Assembly: GCF_029227915.1 (NCBI RefSeq)
Contig: NC_079879.1
Span: 10,852,001-10,912,000 of the forward strand
DNA length: 60,000 nt
From: Hydractinia symbiolongicarpus
Lineage: Eukaryota > Cnidaria > Hydrozoa > Anthoathecata > Hydractiniidae
Direction: 5' to 3'
The translations under genes were made by a program, and so were the position numbers. The notes under the pieces were generated by a model, which had not been told where the DNA came from, ran no database searches, and saw only the letters and a program-made list of their open reading frames with translations. Within the stretch, counting starts at the first letter, position 1, and every line of letters starts with the position of its first letter. Of this stretch, positions 1 through 11,529 are shown one piece after another.

Positions 1-895
1 ATAATGACTGCTTAATCTGAATACTGACCTGTAATTGGTTCAACCAGTATTATGACACAAACTCGACTGCAATGATTGTTTGAAAGCGTACCTTGGAGCA
101 AAAAAGCGTACCTAATACGAATCCTAACACTAAGATAAAGAAGACACTTTGGGCTTTCAGAAAAGTATAGAGAGTATACCTTTAAAACCACGTAACCAAT
201 CTAATTTGTATGAAATACAAGTAAAATATTCAGCTCGGTTTTAACCCACTTAAAAATTAATTTCTGTTTGATTGAAATAAGCCAGAACACGCGAAAAACT
301 GGAAAAGAAGCAATGGGAAATATCCTTTTTGGTGATATACTTTGTTACAATTTTTATCAAGTTTAACTTATTATATTAGAGGAATATGTCAGAAAAAAGA
401 AGGTAAATAAGCTTTGTTTACAAAATTTAGACATATACCCAAATTTGGATATAATTAACACATCTATTTTTTGGATATTGATCAGACTGTTCTGTGGGAG
501 TTTGACCTTGAAAAATTGTCTTTTTCCTCAACTAAACTGACCAGGAGAATATTTAGGGTCAACAGATTTTACGAGAGATGACCATGCTAGAGCTTAGTAC
601 TCTACACCTACACAGTACTAAAACTAATATGCATTACTTGTCATTTAATCTGTTTTCCCAGATTCTTGTGTTCTAAAGTTTGGTCAGAGATTTCAGGATT
701 TTCCAGGTTCCCCAGGCATCCTTCTTTATTTTCAGGCTATTCAAGGTTTTCCAAAAGGTCTTCTTATAGCTATGTTACTAGTAAAAATGTTTGCAAATAA
801 ATAAGATAAATAAAACTAAAGCTAGCTGACTGCTTAGTACATTTTCTCTGCAACATTGATGTGAGTTTCAAATAGTTTTTGTGCTCTTCGCGCCC
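1..895. other. Left flank of the giant element, no gene seen
   Basis: AT-rich sequence with no open frame of note and no repeat that I recognise. It ends where similarity to the inverted right arm stops. The last bases before the arm include GTGCTCTTCG at 881-890, which resembles GTGTTCCTCG just outside the right arm and may be a decayed target-site duplication. Confidence 0.5.
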
Positions 896-1085
896 TACAA
901 CTTGTACTGGGAACGACTTCATTTAGCACCGGGCTAAGTGGTCCCGACACACGACGTACAACATAACTAGTACCCTTCATACTTTATCGATATTAAAAGT
1001 CCGACAGACGTTCAGTCATACTTCTCCAACCAAATGGACCCGACAAATGAAACCGCATTATCCGACATCCTCTCTATATAACAAA
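896..1085 (+). repeat. Left unique terminal segment of the giant element
   Basis: The inverted counterpart lies at 49166-49351. From AACGACTTCATTTAGCACC inward there are about six substitutions or single-base gaps in ~185 bp. The outer ~25 bp are less similar (TACAAC then TTGTACTGGG on the left, ACAAGTACAAGGGC on the right). This is the segment where an end-binding transposase would be expected to act. Confidence 0.75.
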
Positions 1086-4000
1086 TACATATTTTTTCTG
1101 TCAATAATCCATAACCAACGTAATATCGCATAATACTGCATAATACTGCATAATACCTTTATAATTCATAAAAAATACATAAATTTTCTGTCGATGGCCA
1201 TACCAACGTAATATCGCATAATACTGCATAATACTGCATAATACCTTCATAATTCAAAAAAAATACATAAATTTTCTGTCGATGGCCATACCAACGTAAT
1301 ATCGCATAATACTGCATAATACCTTCATAATACTCTCTGTCGTTACATAAAAAATACATATTTTTTCTGTCGATGGCCATACCAACGTAATATCGCATAA
1401 TACTGCATAATACTGCATAATACCTTCATAATTCATAAAAAATACATAAATTTTCTGTCGATGGCCATACCAACGTAATATCGCATAATACTGCATAATA
1501 CCTTCATAATACTCTCTGTCGTTACATAAAAAATACATATTTTTTCTGTCGATGGCCATACCAACGTAATATCGCATAATACTGCATAATACTGCATAAT
1601 ACCTTCATAATACATAAAAAGTACTTAAATTTTCTGTCGATGGCCATAACAACGTAATATCGCATAATACTGCATAATACCTTCATAATTCATAAAAAAC
1701 ACATAAATTTTCTGTCGATGGCCATACCAACGTAATATCGCATAATACTGCATAATACTGCATAATACCTTTATAATTCAAAAAAAGTACTTAAATTTTC
1801 TGTCGATGGCCATAACAACGTAATATCGCATAATACTGCATAATACTGCATAATACCTTTATAATTCAAAAAAAGTACTTAAATTTTCTGTCGATGGCCA
1901 TAACAACGTAATATCGCATAATACTGCATAATACTGCATAATACCTTTATAATTCAAAAAAAGTACTTAAATTTTCTGTCGATGGCCATAACAACGTAAT
2001 ATCGCATAATACTGCATAATACCTTCATAATTCATAAAAAACACATAAATTTTCTGTCGATGGCCATACCAACGTAATATCGCATAATACTGCATAATAC
2101 CTTCATAATACTCTCTGTCGTTACATAAAAAATACATATTTTTTCTGTCAATAATCCATAACCAACGTAATATCGCATAATACTGCATAATACTGCATAA
2201 TACCTTTATAATTCAAAAAAAGTACATAAATTTTCTGTCGATGGCCATAACAACGTAATATCGCATAATACTGCATAATACCTTCATAATTCAAAAAAAG
2301 GACTTAAATTTTCTGTCGATGGCCATAACAACGTGATATCGCATAATACTGCATAATACCTTCATAATTCATAAAAAACACATAAATTTTCTGTCGATGG
2401 CCATACCAACGTAATATCGCATAATACTGCATAATACTGCATAATACCTTTATAATTCAAAAAAAATACATAAATTTTCTGTCGATGGCCATAACAACGT
2501 AATATCGCATAATACTGCATAATACCTTCATAATTCATAAAAAACACATAAATTTTCTGTCGATGGCCATACCAACGTAATATCGCATAATACTGCATAA
2601 TACTGCATAATACCTTTATAATTCAAAAAAAGTACTTAAATTTTCTGTCGATGGCCATAACAACGTAATATCGCATAATACTGCATAATACTGCATAATA
2701 CCTTTATAATTCAAAAAAAGTACTTAAATTTTCTGTCGATGGCCATAACAACGTAATATCGCATAATACTGCATAATACCTTCATAATTCATAAAAAACA
2801 CATAAATTTTCTGTCGATGGCCATACCAACGTAATATCGCATAATACTGCATAATACTGCATAATACCTTTATAATTCAAAAAAAGTACTTAAATTTTCT
2901 GTCGATGGCCATAACAACGTAATATCGCATAATACTGCATAATACTGCATAATACCTTTATAATTCAAAAAAAGTACTTAAATTTTCTGTCGATGGCCAT
3001 AACAACGTAATATCGCATAATACTGCATAATACTGCATAATACCTTTATAATTCAAAAAAAGTACTTAAATTTTCTGTCGATGGCCATAACAACGTAATA
3101 TCGCATAATACTGCATAATACCTTCATAATACTCTCTGTCGTTACATAAAAAATACAAAAATTTTCTGTCGATGGCCATACCAACGTAATATCGCATAAT
3201 ACTGCATAATGCCTTCATAATACTCTCTATCGTTCCATAAAAAATACATATTTTTTCTGTCAATAATCCATAACCAACGTAATATCGCATAATACTGCAT
3301 AATACTGCATAATACCTTTATAATTCAAAAAAAGTACATAAGTTTTCTGTCGATGGCCATAACAACGTAATATCGCATAATACTGCATAATACCTTCATA
3401 ATTCAAAAAAAGTACTTAAATTTTCTGTCGATGGCCATAACAACGTAATATCGCATAATACTGCATAATACCTTCATAATTCATAAAAAACACATAAATT
3501 TTCTGTCGATGGCCATACCAACGTAATATCGCATAATACTGCATAATACTGCATAATACCTTTATAATTCAAAAAAAGTACTTAAATTTTCTGTCGATGG
3601 CCATAACAACGTAATATCGCATAATACTGCATAATACTGCATAATACCTTTATAATTCAAAAAAAGTACTTAAATTTTCTGTCGATGGCCATAACAACGT
3701 AATATCGCATAATACTGCATAATACCTTCATAATTCATAAAAAACACATAAATTTTCTGTCGATGGCCATACCAACGTAATATCGCATAATACTGCATAA
3801 TACTGCATAATACCTTTATAATTCAAAAAAAGTACTTAAATTTTCTGTCGATGGCCATAACAACGTAATATCGCATAATACTGCATAATACTGCATAATA
3901 CCTTTATAATTCAAAAAAAGTACTTAAATTTTCTGTCGATGGCCATAACAACGTAATATCGCATAATACTGCATAATACTGCATAATACCTTTATAATTC

Positions 4001-4905
4001 AAAAAAAGTACTTAAATTTTCTGTCGATGGCCATAACAACGTAATATCGCATAATACTGCATAATACCTTCATAATACTCTCTGTCGTTACATAAAAAAT
4101 ACAAAAATTTTCTGTCGATGGCCATACCAACGTAATATCGCATAATACTGCATAATGCCTTCATAATACTCTCTATCGTTCCATAAAAAATACATATTTT
4201 TTCTGTCAATAATCCATAACCAACGTAATATCGCATAATACTGCATAATACTGCATAATACCTTTATAATTCAAAAAAAGTACATAAGTTTTCTGTCGAT
4301 GGCCATAACAACGTAATATCGCATAATACTGCATAATACCTTCATAATTCAAAAAAAGTACTTAAATTTTCTGTCGATGGCCATAACAACGTAATATCGC
4401 ATAATACTGCATAATACCTTCATAATTCATAAAAAACACATAAATTTTCTGTCGATGGCCATACCAACGTAATATCGCATAATACTGCATAATACTGCAT
4501 AATACCTTTATAATTCAAAAAAAGTACATAAATTTTCTGTCGATGGCCATAACAACGTAATATCGCATAATACTGCATAATACTGCATAATACCTTTATA
4601 ATTCAAAAAAAGTACTTAAATTTTCTGTCGATGGCCATAACACCGTAATATCGCATAATACTGCATAATACCTTCATAATTCATAAAAAACACATAAATT
4701 TTCTGTCGATGGCCATACCAACGTAATATCGCATAATACTGCATAATACTGCATAATACCTTCATAATTCATAAAAAGTACATAAATTTTCTGTCGATGG
4801 CCATACCAACGTAATATCGCATAATACTGCATAATACCTTCATAATAATGTCTGTCGCTTCATAAAAACTACATATTTTTTCTGTCGATGGCCATAACCA
4901 ACGTA
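1086..4905 (-). repeat. Left tandem array of 78-88 bp units
   Basis: About 45 units, each containing (on the minus strand) one or two copies of GCAGTATTAT, then GCGATATTACGTTGGTATGG, CCATCGACAGAAAA and an A/T-rich spacer. Units are 78 bp with one GCAGTATTAT and 88 bp with two; a third variant carries a CGACAGAGAGTATTATG segment. A higher-order repeat of 946 bp is visible, because the stretches beginning near 3066 and 4012 are the same. The unit degenerates at the inner edge (4850-4930). Open frames of 60-110 codons run through it, but they only reflect unit lengths divisible by three and are not genes. Confidence 0.9.
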
Positions 4906-4969
4906 ATATTCCAGAATATTTCGCATAACTGCCATTTACGGAAAGCTGTTTTTATAAAGTAGACAAAGT

Positions 4970-5335
4970 TTGAGGTTGGATACACATCCATACACAAACA
5001 GAAACGATATTTCGCTCAAATATCCTTTTGCAACAAGACATAATAACGGCCCTATTGCAGGCTAAACAAAGAGGCGTTTTTGTACAATATATTGAACAGG
5101 CGGTGGTGTTCTATGCCCACCGATAGCCAATAGAAAAGATATTTTGGACTAATACCCCCGCGAAATTACATATCACAAGTCCTAAAAAATGCAAATCTGA
5201 GGCAAGGCATTATACTATAAATTTACCGGGCTTTACTGTTATGTACTTATCCGTGCAGCAGTAGAAACAAGTGTCCTCCCTGAAAATGACGCATCAAAAG
5301 CGCTAAAGCAGGCCAATCAATCCAAAGACATTACG
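4970..5335 (-). repeat. Left subterminal degenerate repeat (type 1), about three units
   Basis: Reverse complement of the 43640-45990 array. Recognisable blocks are GGTTGGATACACATCCATAC at 4974, a FACES-like run of AATAGAAAAGATATTTTGGAC at about 5131, AGTCCTAAAAAATGC at about 5180, and GCAGGCCAATCAATCC at 5308. It is much shorter than its right-hand partner; further copies in the same orientation lie at 20150-21560. Confidence 0.7.
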
Positions 5336-5900
5336 TGTGTTTTTTATTTCTTTTTTTCGGTGCAGTATTTCAATAGTATAGCTTGATTAGTTCTTAAACC
5401 AAATGAATTCTTAGATGCATAAAAATTTAAATGTTCCAATGATTTTTGTCCGACTGAAGAAGCTGCTGCCGTAGAGAAGCTATATCACATTAAAGTTTAG
5501 AGCCGTTTACGATGAAATTATTCCATTGTTTGTAGTTAAAATTTGACAGGTCATAACTTTTTATCGGCAAAGGCTCTTAGGCTGAAATTCTGTAGAAGGC
5601 ATGTCAGTAATATAACGTATCATTAGGAAAAAGATGGAAGAATTCCAAATTAAAAGTCAAAACTTCTATTTACATGGAACAAAGATGTTCCAAAAAGCAT
5701 AAGTATAAAATTTATCTCATTTAAAGAGTCTCCGTAGATTTGATATTCCATTGAAGTTAGGATCAGAGTACAAAAGCTGAAAATAGTTCTAAATAATGTA
5801 ATTATTATTGGCTATTGTTAAAAAATCATATGGTGAGTTAACAAGATCAACTTTATGAGCAACTGACCGAAAAACCAATAGACGTATGATATCGTTAGTC
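5336..5900. other. No feature recognised
   Basis: AT-rich sequence between the subterminal repeat and the first copy of the TAATAGCCG family. I see no gene and no clear repeat. Confidence 0.5.
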
Positions 5901-5904
5901 TTTT

Positions 5905-6165
5905 TATTAATAGCGGTATTTTGCCTGTTTGTCCGCGAAAAGCGCGTCCTGTTAATTAATCACGAAATTCTTATATCTGCACAAAATACCAAATGCGATA
6001 TATATTTACCGACTTTGTTTTATTCTCCCGCGTGTAGCATTCAATTGCAACGCCTGATTTTTTTTGAAAAACCAATCCGAGATTTTGCAGCCACGACAAA
6101 GGGATGTGTAAAGCAGAGAGCAGTGTTATTACGGCCATTTTGAAAGTTGCGTAACGTTGACGTTG
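5905..6165 (+). repeat. Dispersed repeat of the TAATAGCCG / GTCTGTCTGTCC family, degenerate copy
   Basis: Contains TAATAGCGGTATTTTGCC, TTTGTCCGCGAAAAGCGCG, TCCTGTTA and AATACCAAATGCGATATAT in the order seen in the better copies at 10940-11190 and, inverted, at 16477-16823. No coding content. It is probably a short non-autonomous transposon or SINE-like unit; the class is not determined. Confidence 0.6.
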
Positions 6166-6204
6166 CTAAGTCTGTCCTTGTTTTTTTATATATTTTTACA
6201 TTGC

Positions 6205-6690
6205 TTGGAAGCCTCGACTTTCGAATTACAAATCCCACATTAAAAAGAAGATACCATCTTGCAAAGTTGTGAAACATTTTATTGATGAATGCGCTAATGC
6301 CTCCGTGCAAAATATTGGGTTTATTATAGTTGATGTTGTGAACAATGGAGAGAATTTAACAAACAGGCAAATTGATAGTTTGCTATTAGATAAAGAAAAA
6401 TTCTGGATAGGGACACTCGTCACACAACATCAGGGACTTAATGGTTCTCATGACTGGAATAGAACTAAAAGAACAGAAAAATGCAAGTTGTAGAAACCGT
6501 GTGTTAAGTTGATAGTAGGATGATGGTGATGGAAACCAGTTTTAAACCCTTGTGTATTTAATTGTATATAATTTATTTTTATCACTATATAAGATATTTT
6601 AATTGTTAATACTGTATTGTAAGCGATACTGAAGAAGTCAGTCGATGAACTGACGAAAATTTTAAATAATAAAATCTTTTTACTTAATTC
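6205..6690 (+). pseudogene. Penelope-like element, 3' fragment with the end of the GIY-YIG domain
   Basis: An open frame (readable from about 6205 to TAG at 6493) gives WKPRLSNYKSHIKKK, then VVKHFIDECAN, LLLDKEKFWIGTL, TQHQGLN and HDWNR. This series is the C-terminal half of the GIY-YIG endonuclease domain found after reverse transcriptase in many cnidarian Penelope-like elements. The reverse transcriptase and the start of the nuclease domain are missing, so the copy is 5'-truncated at about 6205, next to the TAATAGCCG repeat. About 200 bp of untranslated tail follow, with GAAGAAGTC and AACTGACGAAAATTTT and an AATAAAA-type signal near 6668. The fragment has no frameshift in its readable part, so it may be fairly young. 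The family call is from remembered conserved motifs, not a search. Confidence 0.7.
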
Positions 6691-6769
6691 TTGATGTAGT
6701 CATCTATCTTGTTGGTTATTCCTATAGCTACAATTTGTGTTCATATATATATATATATATATTTCAAAA

Positions 6770-7010
6770 ATCGAATTTACTAAAACAACTGAATTTTATA
6801 TGTATGGATTGCTTCTTAATACCGGTAAATTATCTCCGTAAATGTTTTTTCTAAAGACCGAATTTACTAAAAGAACTGAATATCATGGATTGCTTGTATG
6901 GATTGCTTCTTAATGCGGGTAAATTATCTCCCCAAACGTGTTTTTTTCAAAGACCGAATTTACTGAAACAATGTGTATGGATTGCTTTTAAATACGGGAA
7001 ATTCATCCCT
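6770..7010 (-). repeat. Subterminal-type repeat (type 2), about three units of ~80 bp
   Basis: Three copies of ATGGATTGCTTcTtAATac followed by GGTAAATTATCTCC and AAAGACCGAATTTACT. On the minus strand this reads AGAAGCAATCCATACAT ... TTCAGTTGTTTTAGTAAATT, the same family as the array at 15030-15350 but in the opposite orientation. Confidence 0.65.
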
Positions 7011-7029
7011 AAGCTTTTTTTGTGGTTAA

Positions 7030-7915
7030 TCAAAACAAGCTGAACTATGGATTTGTTCACTTTTGGCAGCTTTTCCCAATATGCAAAAAAATATTACAAA
7101 CGTTTTACACTACGACACAAAATGAAAAATATTCAAAAGGAAGTCGAACGGAAAAATATTTTTAGGCCCTAATTTTTACTTGTCTATTGGACTTTAACTT
7201 TAAGATTGCAAAAGTTAAGGCCTGGTTGACAATTGTCTATCTATCAATAATTTTATATTTTAAATTTAACTGAACCACCATGAATTCGTCATGCTTGCTG
7301 TGAATCTAGGTTATCGCGACTTTGAGTTTCTTCACTAAAGATAAGATAAATAAAAATGGAACAAATCTTATTCGTTAATACGAAAGGGTTTCTTGAGATT
7401 GATAACAACGAACATTCGAGCATTTCTCTAACATGAAAACAGTTAATATGTTCGGACTAACCTTCACTTGTTGTAAAGATTCTTTGTTCTCTAATGCTTT
7501 CACCATCGTTTCTGTCGGCAATATCTTTTGTCTGTTCTCTATAAACCATAAAAAAAGCACAACATAGCAATTAAATTGTTATATCCAATTAATTATATTC
7601 TATCACGTTGATTTTTGGACTTTTTAACTGAAAGTAATAGTACGTGCAACCCACTACACAACATTACTTTTATATTTTTTTTCAAATTAAACCTCAAATC
7701 AAATTTCAAATCTCAAATCAAATTTAATAAAAACTTACCATTGGCTGCCTAACCCAGTATTTTCCTTTTGGCATTACAGCATTTATCTAAACAAAATTAC
7801 TTAAATAGTTATGTGAATGTTTTACAAAGATTTTCCTAAAAAAAATAAGTTTCCTCAAATAATTATTTTTTAACATAAAAAATAAATGAATGATAAACAT
7901 TTATCTTATATACAT

Positions 7916-7959
<44 letters not shown>

Positions 7960-8140
7960 TAACAGGCAAAGTGGATATGTTCATTTTCCTTTGATCTTAC
8001 CGAAATTTTCTTTGAAGTAACTGAAAAATGCATGTCTAATATGTTAAATTTTCTGACGTTACGGCGCGACGTCAATAAGACTACTTTAACGTTAATATTC
8101 TATATTAAATAAATGAAGCCATTACAGTGCACTTAAAGCT
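7030..8140. other. Gene-less AT-rich stretch with TA microsatellite
   Basis: Holds a (TA)n run at about 7912-7962 and a copy of the recurring motif TTTCCTCAAATAATTATTTT at 7850. A short (AT)n run also lies at 6744-6763. No gene is supported here. Confidence 0.6.
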
Positions 8141-8145
8141 TTGAG

Positions 8146-8500
8146 GCCAAATAACTTGAAAACGAGGTGGTGACGTCAGTGATTTTTTACCACGTAAGTA
8201 ACTAGGGACCACCCGGGACCAATTTGGGTAAGTTTCCCAAGCCTGGGTCCCCGAATCCGTTTCGGAATGGGAAGGTTGAGGACGTCATCACAAAACCTTC
8301 AAACCCCAATATCTCTGCAACCGCCAAATAACTTGAAAACGAGGTGGTGACGTCAGTGATTTTTCACCACGTAAGTAACTAGGGACCACCCGGGACCAAT
8401 TTGGGTAAGTTTCCCAAGCCTGGGTCCCCGAATCCGTTTCGGAATGGAAAGGTTGAGGACGTCATCACAAAACCTTCAAACCCCAATATCTCTGCAACCG
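8146..8500. repeat. Direct tandem duplication, 2 x 177 bp
   Basis: GCCAAATAACTTGAAAACG begins at 8146 and again at 8323; the two units differ at only a few positions. They carry GTGACGTCAGTGATTTTT, AGGGACCACCCGGGACCAA and GAGGACGTCATCACAAAACC. A more divergent relative (TGACGTCAGAAAAATTTTTA, CTCCCTAAGCGTTTGTCAAA) continues to about 8800. It is GC-richer than its surroundings and looks like part of a dispersed repeat family. Confidence 0.8.
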
Positions 8501-8799
8501 TTTGTCAAAAGTCCATGTTCCTATACATTTTCTTGATCTGCATTTCAAGATCTATACGATGAATGCATCGGGTGTACGAATTAAGAAATTTTTTGGAACT
8601 TTTGGTAGGGACTTTGCTGACGTCAGAAAAATTTTTAAGCCCTTATATCTCCCTAAGCGTTTGTCAAAAACATACGATACCATGCATTATTTTGGTCAAC
8701 GTTTCAACCTCCACACCTTACAGACAACGAATGACTAATTTTAACCAATTTTCTTTTTGTATATGCACTGCTGACGTCGGCAAAAAATCTAAAGCAACC

Positions 8800-10440
8800 T
8801 ATTTTTCCATTGTTCTTCTGCCTTAGTGGATTTTCACATGGGCTTTATCAACTAGTCTTGTATAAGTAATCAGCTAAATTTACACTGAAAACACGATTCT
8901 TATACAAGCTGGCACTTTTTTCTTCATACAACCCATCACTGCACCTAAATGAACAGGGTCACTTTAGAGAAGGATCATGCAATCATTACATGCAGTCTTT
9001 TATGAAGTTTTTTTCCAACAATTTTTTTACTTCTTTATCCACAGAGACTGTAAATACATTCTCAAACACACATAACTTACTCGTAACACACATTATATTG
9101 CCATTACAATCTATGGAAATCTATGTATAGTTAGTTAAAAAGCCTTAATGACACTGATTTCTCTTGTGTATTTAGTGTTAGTTTATTTCTTTTAATGGTT
9201 ATCACTTCTGTTGTCCATCTTCTCTTTAATAATAGCCGTATTCTGTATATTCAAAATGGTTGTGCGCGGCTTTTATCAGAAAATTTTGGGAAAACCCCGC
9301 AGAATCAGATTTTTACCAATGAAGGAAAGATAAAGCAATCTGAGCTACGGCCATTTTAAAAGCTGTGGCATTGACGGTTAATCTGTTTTTGTCTTCAAAA
9401 AGGTTTTCATTTTTGTTTTTTTACATATTTTTACATGTTAAGATAAATATATTCTCACGTTTTGTAGCTAAGTACAAATCTCAAACCCAAAAATTTCTTG
9501 ATTTTTGGCTAGGAACGAAGATTTTTAAGGAGCATTCTACAATCAGCTAGCTAGCTAGCCTTAGTTATTACTATTCAGTTTAGTATAACAGCTTTATCTC
9601 CTAGCCAGTATTATTTATTTTTATGTTAAAGTTGTGTTTACCTAGCTAGCTCCTTAGCTACTTCTGACCAAAAAGTGAAAGTAGCCAAATGCAGTTTGGC
9701 TGCAACACAATTCTTAATTCTTATGCTAAATGAAGTTAGGCAGATACCACTTTTATTACTGTTATGAAAACTTATGGTGCAACATAAAATTGCTGAGTAT
9801 TTTTTTAACTGAACATGATAACAACAGCGGTTTCCTGGACTTTTTTTAACCGAATTTGCGATGAAGTTCTTTTGAAAAATAGTGTTACGCCTATACTCAT
9901 GTGTGACATGGTAAATTGGTATTACATCTGTATGGATGTGTCACATTATTTACCCGTACTAAATGGTCAGCTAACACTCACCGGGAACATTATCCGAAAA
10001 ATAAAAAAGGTTTGCCAGAAAGTTTTTGCTATGACGGGGTAACAACAAATTGTAATCTGTGTTTTTATTTCAGCTTAAGTTGTGGAAAGTTATTTGATAA
10101 AAAACATATTACACTGGACACACCATAAAGTTGTGTGCACTTCATTTGATTTACTACATACTACATAACTTTACTAAAGCGCTTTACCTGAATATGTGGC
10201 GCAGTTGACGGCTCTTATTAATCACTCATCCGGGTGTTCAACGGCGGGTAACAGTTACCTAGCCTTTTTACAGAGTGTATTCTGTGTTCTGTAAACCAAA
10301 GATGCAATGTAGTTTTTTTGAAAAGCGTATTAAGCCTAAAAGCATGTGTGATACAGTTTAGCCAGCTACAACAAAATTCTTAATTAGTAATTCTTATGCC
10401 AAAAGCAGGTAGCTACACCAGACTTATTCCGCAAAATAAA
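8800..10440. other. Repeat-rich gene-less stretch
   Basis: Includes a degenerate TAATAGCCG-family copy at about 9229-9370, a GCTAGCTAGCTAGC run at 9546, and two related segments at 9700-9820 and 10365-10470 sharing CAAAATTCTTAATT and ATAAAATTGCTGAG. I see no gene. Confidence 0.5.
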
Positions 10441-10499
10441 ATTGCTGAGCGATTTTTTTAGCTGGACGGGCTGTTTTCTGTGTTTTCACCTAATTGGAC

Positions 10500-10610
10500 G
10501 AAAACTTTGTCGGACAAAAGTTTTGTCCGACAAAATTTTTCGGACACCTGAAGTTTTCGTCATTTTAGTCCGCGAAAAATTTTGTTCGACGAAAATTTTG
10601 TTTATTTTGG
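10500..10610. repeat. Nested hairpin of TCGGACAAAA / TTTTGTCCGA motifs
   Basis: A 21-bp near-perfect palindrome, TCGGACAAAA-G-TTTTGTCCGA, is centred at 10520. Related half-sites follow (TTTTTCGGAC, GTCCGCGAAAAATTTTG, TTCGACGAAAATTTTG). It is probably the end of, or a relic of, a MITE; no function can be read. Confidence 0.6.
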
Positions 10611-10654
10611 ATTTTTGTTATTTCTTATTAAAACAAAGTTTGTACAATAAAAAG

Positions 10655-10905
10655 TTTTCAAATCAAGTGGCAATTCAGTTGAAACGAGGCATTGATCCTG
10701 CGGATGTGAAGATTTCCTCAAAGTTGTTAGATTTAAAACCAGTCCACGCTTCCTGAATCGTTCAACTTTACCACTATTTAAGCAACGAAGCAGAAATTAT
10801 CATCAACGGGTTCGATGCATCTTAATTACAAAAGCTGTTAAAAACGCACAATCTGTTGTGGACATGTTAAAAATCCGGTTACAAGCATTTAAATTCTGTA
10901 AGAAG
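10655..10905 (+). pseudogene. C-terminal remnant of a transposon-encoded protein (probable DDE type)
   Basis: The plus strand reads QLKRGIDPADVKISSKLLDL, then KPVHAS, a stop, IVQLYHYLSN, IIINGFDAS, a stop, and after a frameshift VKNAQSVVDML. The pattern LKPxHAxWIVxLYNYL...IINGxxxAGI is what I associate with the C-terminal ends of DDE-type transposase genes common in cnidarian genomes. Two in-frame stops and a frameshift show it is dead. The upstream part of the gene is not recognisable, because the sequence before 10650 belongs to the hairpin repeat. The family assignment is tentative. Confidence 0.4.
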
Positions 10906-10934
10906 TGAAGGAATGCTTCTGCTGTCCTTCTTCT

Positions 10935-11195
10935 CTTCTCTTTAATAATAGCCGTATTTTGTCTGTCTGTCCGCGAAAACCGCGTCCTGTTACAGAAACA
11001 CGAAACACGAAATGCGATATATAAGGGACGGGCGACCCCGTGGATTTTTCCACGGGTTAACGGCTAGTTAATAATAGCCGTCGTCTGTCTGTCTGCCATT
11101 AAAGACGCTTCCTGTTACGAAAACATGAAATGCGATATATAAAGGACAGGCGACCCCATGGATTCTTCCACGGGTTAACGACTAGTTTGTAATAA
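10935..11195 (+). repeat. TAATAGCCG / GTCTGTCTGTC dispersed repeat, partial dimer
   Basis: Two partial copies in tandem: AATAGCCGTATTTTGTCTGT ... GCGATATATAAGGGACGGG ... GGATTTTTCCACGGGTTAAC, followed at 11070 by AATAGCCGTCGTCTGTCTGT ... GGATTCTTCCACGGG and ACTAGT. The internal TGGATTTTTCCACGGG is itself a small hairpin. Confidence 0.7.
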
Positions 11196-11229
11196 TTGCC
11201 GAGTTGTTTGGTTTTAAAAGGAATCGTAG

Positions 11230-11520
11230 AATCGTCCTTTTTCACTGGTGCATGACCGCTCTCCACCACGAGCCTATATCCCACTGACTCAGCCCCTGGC
11301 AAACTGTATGGTACTGTCAAAGTACACAAGCTTAAAACAGACGACGTTGCCGATTTACCTCTCAGACCAATCATCTCAAAGGTTGGAACGGCATCATACG
11401 AATCATCATTATTATAAAAATCGCTGAATGTTTTAAGGGGGCTGGCAGCACATTTTAAAAAGTCCAAATATGATGGAAATCTTTTAAAAAGTGCCAGCGC
11501 CCCTAAAATTCTTAGTGTTT
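11230..11520 (+). pseudogene. Penelope-like reverse transcriptase fragment
   Basis: The plus strand reads YPTDSAPGKLYGTVKVHKLK, then DLPLRPIISKVGTASYESS. This corresponds to the conserved GxxYGxxKxHK ... PLRPIIS segment in the fingers region of Penelope-like reverse transcriptases. A stop follows soon after (about 11418), and neither the palm motif with the catalytic aspartates nor the GIY-YIG domain is adjacent, so it is an isolated fragment. It differs from the fragments at 6205-6690 and 55795-56800 and cannot be joined to the former, which lies upstream in the same orientation but carries the 3' part of the gene. A 142-codon frame on the minus strand over the same interval is its shadow. 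Confidence 0.65.
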
Positions 11521-11529
11521 TTATCATAT

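Noticed and set aside
1159-4236. Series of 60-107 codon minus-strand frames with recurring YYAILRWYGHRQ-type peptides
   Set aside because: They are the tandem array read through; variants of unit length shift the frame and there is no start, splice or codon-use signal. The same applies to 45950-48921 on the plus strand.
1086-4905. CRISPR array
   Set aside because: Repeats are contiguous and units differ in length; there are no unique spacers, and the context is eukaryotic.
11099-11527. 142-codon minus-strand frame
   Set aside because: Shadow of the Penelope-like reverse transcriptase fragment, which is recognisable on the plus strand.
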